Positions 20,867-28,618 of a stretch of 64,000 nucleotides of DNA are shown piece by piece (position 1 is the stretch's first letter; the number at the start of each line of letters is the position of its first letter). Both the position numbers and the translations under genes were made by a program. A model generated the notes under the pieces. The model had not been told where the DNA came from. It ran no database searches and worked only from the letters and a program-made list of their open reading frames with translations. The DNA is from a bacterium SCSIO 12844 (GTDB taxonomy: Bacteria > Pseudomonadota > Gammaproteobacteria > Francisellales > Francisellaceae). The stretch spans positions 1,984,001-2,048,000 of the forward strand of contig CP073743.1 of the NCBI GenBank assembly GCA_024397935.1, written 5' to 3'.

Positions 20867-21189
20867 TATAAATACAACAAAATTGACATCATTAATATAT
20901 ATTTTATTAGTCTCATTATCACAACCCCAAAGCAACACTAATACTAGCTATCTTAAGTTATTTAAAATTTGATACATTATGAATAATTTATGCAATAAAT
21001 ACAATATTTTATGTAAAATTTATGATTATATTTTAATGTGACAATAAATATATATAAAGTACAATTAGTTTAAATATTTATTTTATATTAGATTTATTCA
21101 TATTTTAAGTTTATACACTAAATTTCAGTTTTAATAATATATTTAATAAATTTAGTAGCCTATACCGTTTACTTCTTTAGCCAAATAAA

Positions 21190-22131
21190 TTATGAATAAA
21201 CATCAGGTCCTGGTTGAGGTTGAGGATTGTTATCTTCAGTTGTCCAAGGGCACACAGAGTCTCCTTTACCTGTTTGAGCACAAGTAAAAACAATTTCGTT
21301 AGTACCACTTTTCACATATTCAATTGAAGAAGGACATGTTAAAATCAAATTTTTAGTCTCGCAGACTTGTTGGGTCTTAGAAAAGTGAAACACATAGCTT
21401 TTTAACGTGTTTAATGTTACATAACCTTGCCCATCGGCATCAATAGGATTGCCATAGCCGTCAGTTACAGCAACAGCTCCTAATTGAATTGATACAAATT
21501 TAACTGACTCATTGTTACCATTAGGATTGCCAACTGTTATATCAACATCCATTGGCTTAAAGTGATGATCAATCGAATCATAATAACCTGCACCTGGAGT
21601 TGAACCCTCTTTAGCAAGTGTGGTAATCAAACAAGCTCCTGTTACTTTAGTACCAGATTGCTCTTGACAGTCTGAATCATATATACCAGGTTGCCCATCA
21701 GTTACATCCGTTTGATGAATACCTACTTCCCATTTTTTTAAGCCATACTCATCATCATCAGATGAATAATTACCATCATCATCTAACGGGGTTCTCTCAT
21801 AATGAAATTCCAATTGGTACTCTCCTTGACCATCAGGCATCTGAGCAGTTGCTCTAAAGTCCATATGCTTTTGACTGTTAGCGCAAGGTATCCCTTGATT
21901 ATTTTCATACTCTGAGAACGATAGTGATGTATGTGCTTTAATAGTTGCAGGAAGGCCCTGCTGTTTATCTGTATTAAAACAGTGGTTATTATAATTGTTT
22001 ACAGATAAGTCATAATCTGTATTATTATGAATTGTGAAACTATCATATACCTTTGCATCTGCTAGAGCTGAAATAGGCAAAATGACTATTAAGATTGGCA
22101 AAACCAACCAATGTACTTTATTTATTTTCAT
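21190..22131 (-). CDS. Secreted cysteine-containing protein, array family (type A), 313 aa
   Basis: The protein begins with a signal peptide, MKINKVHWLVLPILIVILPI, with likely cleavage after ALA (about 24). The N-terminal part has the family pattern of a polar beta-rich domain (FTIHNNTDYDLSV) with a Cys in NNHCF. The C-terminal module holds VTDGYGNPI, FHFSKTQQVC, LTCPSSIEYV, FTCAQTGKGDSVCPW and a short tail. Its six-plus cysteines suggest disulfides in the periplasm or outside the cell. GGGGTTGT precedes the ATG by 11 bp. It is the closest relative of the interrupted neighbour (both have a Cys-then-DKQ-x-x-LP stretch). I recognise no described family. Confidence 0.85.
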   Translation of the reverse strand: MKINKVHWLVLPILIVILPISALADAKVYDSFTIHNNTDYDLSVNNYNNHCFNTDKQQGLPATIKAHTSLSFSEYENNQGIPCANSQKHMDFRATAQMPDGQGEYQLEFHYERTPLDDDGNYSSDDDEYGLKKWEVGIHQTDVTDGQPGIYDSDCQEQSGTKVTGACLITTLAKEGSTPGAGYYDSIDHHFKPMDVDITVGNPNGNNESVKFVSIQLGAVAVTDGYGNPIDADGQGYVTLNTLKSYVFHFSKTQQVCETKNLILTCPSSIEYVKSGTNEIVFTCAQTGKGDSVCPWTTEDNNPQPQPGPDVYS

Positions 22132-22343
22132 TATTTAAACAACCCCTGATTTTATAAAATCAATAATCAATCATAATCTGATAATGTAAATATTATGTTT
22201 TTCTTTTAATTTATTCAATATATTTAATGTAAATTTTTCATAAAATATTGCATATATATTGCTTTTATTGACAAATATTAAATTAAATGCATACAATCTT
22301 TTAGATATGGATATGAAATTTAACAATAAAGGGAGTTGTTGAT

Positions 22344-23189
22344 ATGTGCTATCTTGTAAAAGTCATTATATGCTTATTTATTATAATACCCACATATACT
22401 TTAGCGCTTAATAACGATAAGTATTCGATGTATATGACCAATACTTTAAATGTCGATCTTGATATGAATGAAACGAGCAATCACTGTATTCATAATAGAG
22501 ATTATAGTCAACTAGATGATGGTCATATACTTCATGCACATACTAAAGCTATGATTAGTTTTAAGTCTGACTGTGACACAGGCGAAAAAAGGTTATATCT
22601 TAAATTTACTGCACTATTAGATGAATCTAAAGAGCTTCCAGATAATACCTATAATTTTATCATGGAGTTCCACCATAAAAACAATACGCCTTGGCAAACT
22701 AAAATAGAAGATGATGGAGACCCAAGTGTTCCCTTTGCAGTAATTGATGCCCAGTGTAAGCAAACAGGTAAATCAGACTCTAAAAATTGTCTAAATACAT
22801 GGGCTCATGTTGAATTTGATGAAACCATTACAGTTACTTTTGGTGTTCGACCTCTTGTTGATGGACAATATCGATTTGATACATTAAATTTAGGTGAAGT
22901 TAGAGTCACAACGGCTTATGGCAAACCTGTCCAATATGATCCAATATCTCATGCTGTAGATTTAAGAGCTCAAGATGGTAAGTATGATATTAGATTTAGC
23001 AAAACTCAAAGAGCATGTAAAGTAAGAAGTGGTGAATTAATTTGCCCAACTTCCATTGATTATTATTATACAGTTGTTCCATATGAAGAATTTGTATTTG
23101 CTTGCCGTCAAGCTGAGTCCAATGACACTGTTTGTCCTTGGACAACTAAGCATAATGATAATGGTCAATGGCAGTATGCTGGTTATTAA
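22344..23189 (+). CDS. Secreted cysteine-containing protein, array family (type A), 281 aa, opposite strand
   Basis: The only member of the array on the plus strand. The ATG follows GGGAGTTGTTGAT. The signal peptide is MCYLVKVIICLFIIIPTYTL, with cleavage near TLA (about 21). The N-domain shows YSMYMTNTLNVDLDM and a Cys in NHC. The central EFHHKNNTPWQTKI matches WRHENQLPWATKM of the next gene. The C-module is typical: VTTAYGKPV, RFSKTQRAC, LICPTSIDYY, FACRQAESNDTVCPW. It is divergent from the gene at 21190-22131, sharing a 212-bp gap that must hold both promoters. An inversion of one array unit could explain the orientation (inference). Confidence 0.85.
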   Translation: MCYLVKVIICLFIIIPTYTLALNNDKYSMYMTNTLNVDLDMNETSNHCIHNRDYSQLDDGHILHAHTKAMISFKSDCDTGEKRLYLKFTALLDESKELPDNTYNFIMEFHHKNNTPWQTKIEDDGDPSVPFAVIDAQCKQTGKSDSKNCLNTWAHVEFDETITVTFGVRPLVDGQYRFDTLNLGEVRVTTAYGKPVQYDPISHAVDLRAQDGKYDIRFSKTQRACKVRSGELICPTSIDYYYTVVPYEEFVFACRQAESNDTVCPWTTKHNDNGQWQYAGY

Positions 23190-23201
23190 TATACACTAAA
23201 A

Positions 23202-24062
23202 CTAATGATAGCCTGTTGCAACAAAGCCTTGATTGCCATTAGTAGCACTATTTGCGCTTGACATAACCCATGGACAATTAGGATCACCTGACTCTAGCTG
23301 TGTACATGTGAATACTGCTGTACTACCTTGGTAAGTAAAATCAACTGAAGACGGACAATGAAACATACCTTTTAGTGCGGTACATTTTGCTTGAGATTTA
23401 GTAAATCGAATAATATATTTTTCATCATACTTTAAGTCTACTCTGTTCGATAAAGGATCAGAATAAACCGGTTTGCCAAAGCCATCAGAGACAACAACAT
23501 CACCTAACTGTAAACTCTGTAACTCAATACTATATTCAGCACCTGGAGCAGATTCAATTCTAATAACTAAGTCCATATTACCTTCACTATCACGCCATTT
23601 ATTTAAACAATCTTTTCCCTTACAAAGCGCTTCTGTTAATGAAAGCATCGTTGTATCTTTATGATCAATTTCATACATTTTAGTTGCCCACGGTAACTGA
23701 TTTTCATGTCGCCATCTGACATAAAAATCATAAGTTTTGCCTTCAACTTTTGCATCCCCTAAGTGAGGGTCAATCTTAAATGTAATCTTTTTCTGCTTAT
23801 TCAAACAAGAGAAAAGTCCAGCATTATCATCAGTAAAGGTATAAGTTGCTTCACCATATTCAGCATTTCTTGGTTTAGCTGGAATGACTTTAGGTCCATC
23901 AGCACGTTTAATACATTGTTTACTCATTCCTGAAACAGTAACTGGTACCGAAAGCGTATTTCTAACATACAAGGTATAATCTGCTTTAGCATAACTCGAT
24001 AAAGGTATAATACTTAACGGTATAGTTAATACAGATATAGAAATAAATTTCTTAAAATTCAT
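23202..24062 (-). CDS. Secreted cysteine-containing protein, array family (type A), 286 aa
   Basis: The signal peptide starts MNFKKFISISVLTIPLS and is cleaved near SYA (about 25). The N-domain shows YTLYVRNTLSVPVTVSG and a Cys in KQC. The middle shows FYVRWRHENQLPWATKMY. The C-module shows VVSDGFGKPV, RFTKSQAKC, FHCPSSVDF and FTCTQLESGDPNCPW. GAGGGTTGCATTATA precedes the ATG. Its own promoter, with a perfect TTATCA-N4-TGATAA repeat, lies at 24118-24147. It is convergent with the plus-strand paralogue, 12 bp apart at the 3' ends. Confidence 0.85.
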   Translation of the reverse strand: MNFKKFISISVLTIPLSIIPLSSYAKADYTLYVRNTLSVPVTVSGMSKQCIKRADGPKVIPAKPRNAEYGEATYTFTDDNAGLFSCLNKQKKITFKIDPHLGDAKVEGKTYDFYVRWRHENQLPWATKMYEIDHKDTTMLSLTEALCKGKDCLNKWRDSEGNMDLVIRIESAPGAEYSIELQSLQLGDVVVSDGFGKPVYSDPLSNRVDLKYDEKYIIRFTKSQAKCTALKGMFHCPSSVDFTYQGSTAVFTCTQLESGDPNCPWVMSSANSATNGNQGFVATGYH

Positions 24063-24117
24063 TATAATGCAACCCTCAATTATTTACATTTATCAAATAA
24101 ACTATAATCTATCTACA

Positions 24118-24147
24118 AACTTATCATGTCTGATAATTGTAGCGCAA
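24118..24147 (-). promoter_or_regulatory. Family promoter of the 286-aa secreted paralogue at 23202
   Basis: On the minus strand: -35 TTGCGC (24142-24147), an 18-bp spacer containing AATTATCAGACATGA, and -10 TAAGTT (24118-24123) preceded by TG (extended -10). TTATCA-GACA-TGATAA within it is a perfect inverted repeat. The same arrangement occurs at 24626, 25652 and 26623. Confidence 0.5.
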
Positions 24148-24207
24148 TATTTTACGCATAAAATATTTATAAAATTTCTTATATTTAATTTATTTAAGTT
24201 AAATATT

Positions 24208-24567
24208 CTAAGTCACAGCCCAAGGACAACTTGAGTCCCCAGAATGTGTTTGAGTACACATAAAAATGACCGTGTTATTCGTATAAACAAAGTCAATTGA
24301 AGAAGGGCAATTAATAATCCCTTCCATAATCGTACATACCGATGAAGTTTTTGTAAAACGAATAAAATAGTTTTGATCATACATTATGCCAATATAATTC
24401 GTTGATTCATCTATACTTGCTGGCCTACCATAACCATCAGTAACAACAACCTCACCTAATTGAATAGAACGAAAGTTATATTCACCATCATAAGCATAAC
24501 TCAATAACGGAATTAATAAAAATATAATAGATAATTTCAATTTTGAAATAAACAATTTTAAACTCAT
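24208..24567 (-). CDS. Short secreted paralogue: signal peptide fused to the C-terminal module, 119 aa
   Basis: A signal peptide (MSLKLFISKLKLSIIFLLIP, cleavage near SYA at about 25) is followed at once by YDGEYNFRSIQLGEVVVTDG, which in the neighbour at 24733-25593 lies about 180 residues in. The whole N-terminal domain is missing in frame. The C-module itself is complete: RFTKTSSVC, INCPSSIDFV, FMCTQTHSGDSSCPW. GGGGTTGC lies at ribosome-site spacing, and the family promoter is intact at 24626-24655. It may therefore be a functional small protein or a recent deletion remnant. It marks the C-module (about 95 residues) as a separate unit. Confidence 0.8.
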   Translation of the reverse strand: MSLKLFISKLKLSIIFLLIPLLSYAYDGEYNFRSIQLGEVVVTDGYGRPASIDESTNYIGIMYDQNYFIRFTKTSSVCTIMEGIINCPSSIDFVYTNNTVIFMCTQTHSGDSSCPWAVT

Positions 24568-24625
24568 TGCAAAGCAACCCCAAAGTAATCAATAATTTAT
24601 CAAGCCAAATATACTAGTTTTTTAA

Positions 24626-24655
24626 AAAATATCATGTCTAGTAATTGTATTGCAA
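24626..24655 (-). promoter_or_regulatory. Family promoter of the 119-aa secreted paralogue
   Basis: On the minus strand: -35 TTGCAA (24650-24655), an 18-bp spacer containing AATTACTAGACATGA, and -10 TATTTT (24626-24631) preceded by TG. It matches the other family promoters at 24118, 25652 and 26623. Confidence 0.5.
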
Positions 24656-24732
24656 TATTTGCAACATAAAATTTATATAAAATATTTTTCTCAACTTTTA
24701 GCTAAACGCTGTTAAATATCATTAAATTGTCA

Positions 24733-25593
24733 TTAACCTGTAGTAGCCCATGCACAACTAGGATCTCCCCTATGTGTCTGAGCACAAGCAAATACAATTG
24801 TATGACCTTGATCAAGATAAGAATACTCAATAGAAAAAGGACAGCTAATTAGCCCTTCAATTATTGTACATACTTCCTGAGATTTAGTAAAATGAATCAC
24901 ATATTTTTGATCATATGCTAGATAAATTGGACTATTGGCTGTTAATCTAGTTGCTGGCTTACCATATCCGTCTGTAACAACTGCATCACCAAGTTGTATG
25001 GTGTTAAAATTATATTCACCATCATAAACACTATCACTATCTGGATTATCTTTTACCTCTATGAAATCTTCACTACCATCTCCTTCTTGACTGGCCCAAT
25101 CATTACCCCAGCAAGTACTTGTATATCCTGATTTTGCCGAAGTACAGCTAGCATAATCCACATTTAATCTACTTGAAGTTGAATCTTTTTGATACATATT
25201 AGTAGCCCAACCAGAACCATTACCAAATGCAAAAGCTCTATTTTTATGTCTCCATCTAATATAATATTCATACTCAGCACCACTTTCTCCAGATAGTCCC
25301 ATTTTAGCAGTTATTTTAAATGTCATTTTCTTTTCACCATTACTACAGCTTCCTGTCACAATGGAATATGCTTTTTGGCGATATGTATTAGCAGGAATCG
25401 TTACAGCTGTCCCCCCAGTGCTAGACATACACTTTGAATCCGAACTAAGTCCTTCAATAGTAATCGGTACATTAAGCCTATTTGTTACTGAAATCCAATA
25501 CCTTTTATTACCATCAGCAAAAGAAAGTAATGGTAAAACAAATAATGATGTAAAAATCATGATATATGAGAAATTAAATTTGTTTAGATTCAT
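24733..25593 (-). CDS. Secreted cysteine-containing protein, array family (type A), 286 aa
   Basis: The signal peptide starts MNLNKFNFSYIMIFTSLFV and is cleaved near SFA (about 26). The N-domain shows YWISVTNRLNVPITIEGLS, a Cys in SKC, then IPANTYRQKAYS. The middle has YYIRWRHKNRAF and several further cysteines. The C-module shows VTDGYGKPA, HFTKSQEVC, ISCPFSIEYS, FACAQTHRGDPSCAW; here the final CPW reads CAW. GGGGTTGT precedes the ATG by 10 bp. The 119-aa downstream neighbour is its shortened sister, sharing VYDGEYNF/AYDGEYNF and an almost equal C-module. Confidence 0.85.
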   Translation of the reverse strand: MNLNKFNFSYIMIFTSLFVLPLLSFADGNKRYWISVTNRLNVPITIEGLSSDSKCMSSTGGTAVTIPANTYRQKAYSIVTGSCSNGEKKMTFKITAKMGLSGESGAEYEYYIRWRHKNRAFAFGNGSGWATNMYQKDSTSSRLNVDYASCTSAKSGYTSTCWGNDWASQEGDGSEDFIEVKDNPDSDSVYDGEYNFNTIQLGDAVVTDGYGKPATRLTANSPIYLAYDQKYVIHFTKSQEVCTIIEGLISCPFSIEYSYLDQGHTIVFACAQTHRGDPSCAWATTG

Positions 25594-25651
25594 TGTAAAA
25601 CAACCCCAAAGTGATCAATATTTATTAAGCCAGATTTTGAATATTTGAGGT

Positions 25652-25681
25652 ATACTAACATGTCTGATAATTTAAAATCAA
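25652..25681 (-). promoter_or_regulatory. Family promoter of the 286-aa secreted paralogue at 24733
   Basis: On the minus strand: -35 TTGATT (25676-25681), an 18-bp spacer containing AATTATCAGACATGT, and -10 TAGTAT (25652-25657) preceded by TG. Same architecture as at 24118, 24626 and 26623. Confidence 0.5.
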
Positions 25682-25767
25682 TTTTTGAAGCATAAAATTA
25701 TTATAAAAATTTTATTTATTGTTTATATTTACAAATGAAGAAATGTCATATTCCTAAATTTAGCTAT

Positions 25768-26562
25768 CTAATGATAGCCCGTTACTAAAGAATCATTTAT
25801 CGTACTACCTATCCTTTGATTTATCCAAGGACAGTTTGAGTGCTTGGAGTCAACTTGCTGACACATAAATACCAGATTTTTATAATCATTCATAAAAAAT
25901 CCTTTAATACTGTCATTAGAACAAGAAAGTCCATAATATCCACCTAGATGATCGTATTTTATTTTACAACTGGTACCAATAGAACTAAATGAGAATATGT
26001 ACAAATCTTCTTCATTTAAGACAACCTTTTCCTCTGTATGAGGCTGATGATTAATTTCAATATTCATTCTTCCCAGACCTATTGAGTCTGGTTTCATTGC
26101 ATAACCATTAGTGCATATAGTTAAATTATATCTAACCGTTAATCTTTGAGGAACGCCCATTTCTCGCCCATGCTTGCTATAATTATTCAATCCCTCATCT
26201 AAACCTTTTGTATCATCAAACCCATGTGTATGCCAATAACTCCATTCCCATTTACATCCATCCCACCAATTTCCTTTTGCTTTACCATCAAATTCAGCAT
26301 ATTCATTTGCAATACCGTCAGTAACTCTTAATGTTCCTTTACTAACTGTTGCAGAGGCAACTTCACGCTCTTCACCTGGTTGAACAATTTCTACTTTTTT
26401 CTCACCTATACCCTCATCATTAACTATTACTTCCAATGGGAATGGGCAAGAATTCTTCATTTTTATTGTATTTATAGTACTGCATTTAAATGCATGTGAA
26501 ATAGCAGGTACTGTAAATAACAAACACAACTGTGCACATAAAAATACTTTATTAAACTTCAT
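25768..26562 (-). CDS. Secreted cysteine-containing protein, array family (type B), 264 aa
   Basis: I place the start at ATG 26562, after AAGGGTTGCAGTTT; a TTG three codons upstream lies within that motif. The signal peptide starts MKFNKVFLCAQLCLLFTV and is cleaved near SHA. Type B differs from type A: it opens with CSTINTIKMKNSCPFPLEV, has GNWWDGCKWEWSYWHTHGFD, then LTICTNGYAMKPDSIGLG, and ends IGTSCKIK, LSCSNDSIKGFF, FMCQQVDSKHSNCPW. The close relative at 27737 shares every block. NxCPxP resembles a turn in thaumatin-like folds, but the likeness is too short to assign. Confidence 0.85.
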   Translation of the reverse strand: MKFNKVFLCAQLCLLFTVPAISHAFKCSTINTIKMKNSCPFPLEVIVNDEGIGEKKVEIVQPGEEREVASATVSKGTLRVTDGIANEYAEFDGKAKGNWWDGCKWEWSYWHTHGFDDTKGLDEGLNNYSKHGREMGVPQRLTVRYNLTICTNGYAMKPDSIGLGRMNIEINHQPHTEEKVVLNEEDLYIFSFSSIGTSCKIKYDHLGGYYGLSCSNDSIKGFFMNDYKNLVFMCQQVDSKHSNCPWINQRIGSTINDSLVTGYH

Positions 26563-26622
26563 AAACTGCAACCCTTAATTAATCAATATTTATCAAACCA
26601 GATAAATTTTTAAACTAACCAA

Positions 26623-26652
26623 AAGATAACATGTCTGATAATAATTTTGCAA
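26623..26652 (-). promoter_or_regulatory. Family promoter of the 264-aa type B secreted paralogue
   Basis: On the minus strand: -35 TTGCAA (26647-26652), an 18-bp spacer containing ATTATCAGACATGT, and -10 TATCTT (26623-26628) preceded by TG. The gene it drives is of type B, yet the promoter matches those of type A genes. Confidence 0.5.
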
Positions 26653-26704
26653 TATTATAAAGATAAAACAATTATAAAATTGTTATAAATATTATATAAA
26701 TTAA

Positions 26705-27535
26705 TTATGCTTCAATCGTCCATGGGCAGGTTGAATCGCCTAATTCAGTTTGGGCGCAGGCAAAAACTACATCTTTATCATAGCTGATAAAATCAATTGA
26801 TGAAGGACAGGTTATTAATTCATCTTTTATCATACAATAGGTTGATATTTTAGAGAATCTAACATAATAAGTTATACCCTCTCTAAACTCGATAGAATTA
26901 GTTAACGGTTCTATTGGTATAATTTTTCCAAATCCATCAGTTACAACAGCATTACCTAAATTAAGTGTATCTATTTGATATTCATAATTAGTTTCTTCAA
27001 CTGTTGCTTTAAAGTTAGAGCCACCATCAATCCAACTAGAACAACCAATCCAATCACTGCCACTTTGACATAATACATTAGTATAAGTTAATACATTACT
27101 TGAGTAGCTATCATCTGTAAACGTGGTCATCATTGTTTCCCAATTACCATCATTTTTATCATGAATCCACCTAAGATAGGTTTTATAGTCTACTCCATCT
27201 AATGGCTCTATACCTTCTGAACTTAAAAGGGCTCGAGAAACCAAATCAAATCGCTTACTATTTCCACTACAAGACCCTGTATCTTCATCTTTAAGATAAA
27301 GATTATAAGTATTACCAGGTGCAATATTAACTTGAAAATATGTTTCAATATTATGAGTACCACCTTCATCTTCAATTTGTTCCATACACTTAACATTCGT
27401 AGCACTAATTTGAATTGTCACATCTGTATTATTTGTAATGTACATATTGTATTCAGAGTTTGCATAAACAAATAATGGAAAGTTAAATATAGATAAAATC
27501 AAAATAATACGCGACTTTAAATTTTTTGTATTCAT
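26705..27535 (-). CDS. Secreted cysteine-containing protein, array family (type A), 276 aa
   Basis: The signal peptide starts MNTKNLKSRIILILSIFNF and is cleaved near VYA (about 26). The N-domain shows YNMYITNNTDVTIQIS, a Cys in VKC, then IAPGNTYNLYL. The middle shows TYLRWIHDKNDGNWETMM. The C-module shows VTDGFGKII, RFSKISTYC, ITCPSSIDFI, FACAQTELGDSTCPW, with only four residues after the last Trp. TAGGGTTGC precedes the ATG. The AATTATCAGACATG promoter of its neighbours is not seen upstream, so its control may differ. Confidence 0.85.
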   Translation of the reverse strand: MNTKNLKSRIILILSIFNFPLFVYANSEYNMYITNNTDVTIQISATNVKCMEQIEDEGGTHNIETYFQVNIAPGNTYNLYLKDEDTGSCSGNSKRFDLVSRALLSSEGIEPLDGVDYKTYLRWIHDKNDGNWETMMTTFTDDSYSSNVLTYTNVLCQSGSDWIGCSSWIDGGSNFKATVEETNYEYQIDTLNLGNAVVTDGFGKIIPIEPLTNSIEFREGITYYVRFSKISTYCMIKDELITCPSSIDFISYDKDVVFACAQTELGDSTCPWTIEA

Positions 27536-27736
27536 TTTTTACGCAACCCTAATAATTAGTTATTATTAATAAATTTTCATACAACTTAATAACTAAACAT
27601 TATTACAAACAATAAATGTAATTTCAAATTATTTTTTATATTAATTTTATATTTTATTTATTATTATTTTATTTTTTATTTGTAGGCCGAGAATAAAAAG
27701 TTGATTTATAATAAAGATTTTTATTTTATGATTGAG

Positions 27737-28510
27737 CTAAGCGCCATAATTATAGTGATAATCACTATCATCATCTTTTGAAATAATTGTAGGACACTTT
27801 GCAGCACCATTATCTACTTGTTGGCAAACAAAGACAAGATCACGATGATTATCTAAAAATATACCGGCAACATTACTATGATCACAGGATAATAAATAAT
27901 GACTATCGGCATACTTCATATGACAAGCAGTACCAATTGAGGTAAATGTAAAATCATATCTATCATCTTGATTATTAAAATTGACTTGTTGTGTATCTTG
28001 TACCAGCCCATTTTTGGATACGAATACTTTACCTAAACCTATCGTTTCAGGATTTACTTTATAGCCATTTTTACAGATATTTAAATTAAATGTATAAGTT
28101 GCTTTTTGATCTACACCCCATGATGAATCATGCCAATGCGCATGTTTTATGCCATCATCTAAGCCTTGAGCATCATCAAATGCTCCCCAATAAGTATATT
28201 CTATATGTGACGAACAACCATCCCACCAATTACCATGTGCACTTGTTTCAATCTTAGCATTACCTTTAACAATACCATCTGTAAAATAAATAGTGCCATT
28301 ACTAAAAGAACTAACTTTAATCGTCGCCCCCGAGTCAATAACTTTTGGATGACTATCATCATTATTTACAGCAACACTTAACGGAAATGGACATGAATTT
28401 TTCATATTAATCACAGCTTCTGTTTTACAGTGAAACGCATAACTTGATAAAGGAAAAAAACTTCCAACTAAGATAATAGCCAATATAAATTGACTTGGTA
28501 TTCTATTCAT
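27737..28510 (-). CDS. Secreted cysteine-containing protein, array family (type B), 257 aa
   Basis: The signal peptide starts MNRIPSQFILAIILVGSFF and is cleaved near SYA (about 25). The mature protein opens FHCKTEAVINMKNSCPFPL and has GNWWDGCSSHIEYTYWGAFD, LNICKNGYKVNPETIGLG, IGTACHMK, LLSCDHSNVAGIFLD and FVCQQVDNGAAKCP. Here the final CPW is CPT. It is strongly similar to the gene at 25768 across its length. GGGGTTGT lies 8 bp before the ATG. It is 108 bp downstream of fba on the same strand, so read-through from the glycolytic genes is possible. Confidence 0.85.
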   Translation of the reverse strand: MNRIPSQFILAIILVGSFFPLSSYAFHCKTEAVINMKNSCPFPLSVAVNNDDSHPKVIDSGATIKVSSFSNGTIYFTDGIVKGNAKIETSAHGNWWDGCSSHIEYTYWGAFDDAQGLDDGIKHAHWHDSSWGVDQKATYTFNLNICKNGYKVNPETIGLGKVFVSKNGLVQDTQQVNFNNQDDRYDFTFTSIGTACHMKYADSHYLLSCDHSNVAGIFLDNHRDLVFVCQQVDNGAAKCPTIISKDDDSDYHYNYGA

Positions 28511-28618
28511 GAGAACAACCCCAAAAAATCAAAAAATTAATAATCAAACATTACAATGGATTCATTATGACAAAAATAACAAACAATGGCAATTCGACAT
28601 TAAAAATTAGTTGGAATT

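Larger units (their letters stand above)
18427..20916 (-). pseudogene. Secreted cysteine-protein paralogue interrupted by an insertion sequence
   Basis: The gene started at ATG 20916, after GGGGTTGTGATA. Its first 50 bp (20867-20916) encode MRLIKYILMMSILLYLY, and insertion sequence copy 2 follows. The frame resumes at 19303 as SFPVISYADKGPKHYY. Removing the element and one 9-bp duplication restores a perfect 927-bp frame of 308 residues with a normal signal peptide (cleavage near SYA). The remaining 3' part ends with family blocks VTDGYGKIV, CPSSIE, FTCAQT and CPW. A GTG at 19236 could start a 269-residue piece without signal peptide, so the secreted product is lost. Confidence 0.9.

Noticed and set aside
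24118-24138. Reading the TTATCA-N4-TGATAA repeat as a Fur box
   Set aside because: The half-sites are arranged differently from the Fur hexamers (GATAAT-GATAAT-C-ATTATC), and the other three copies do not improve the match.
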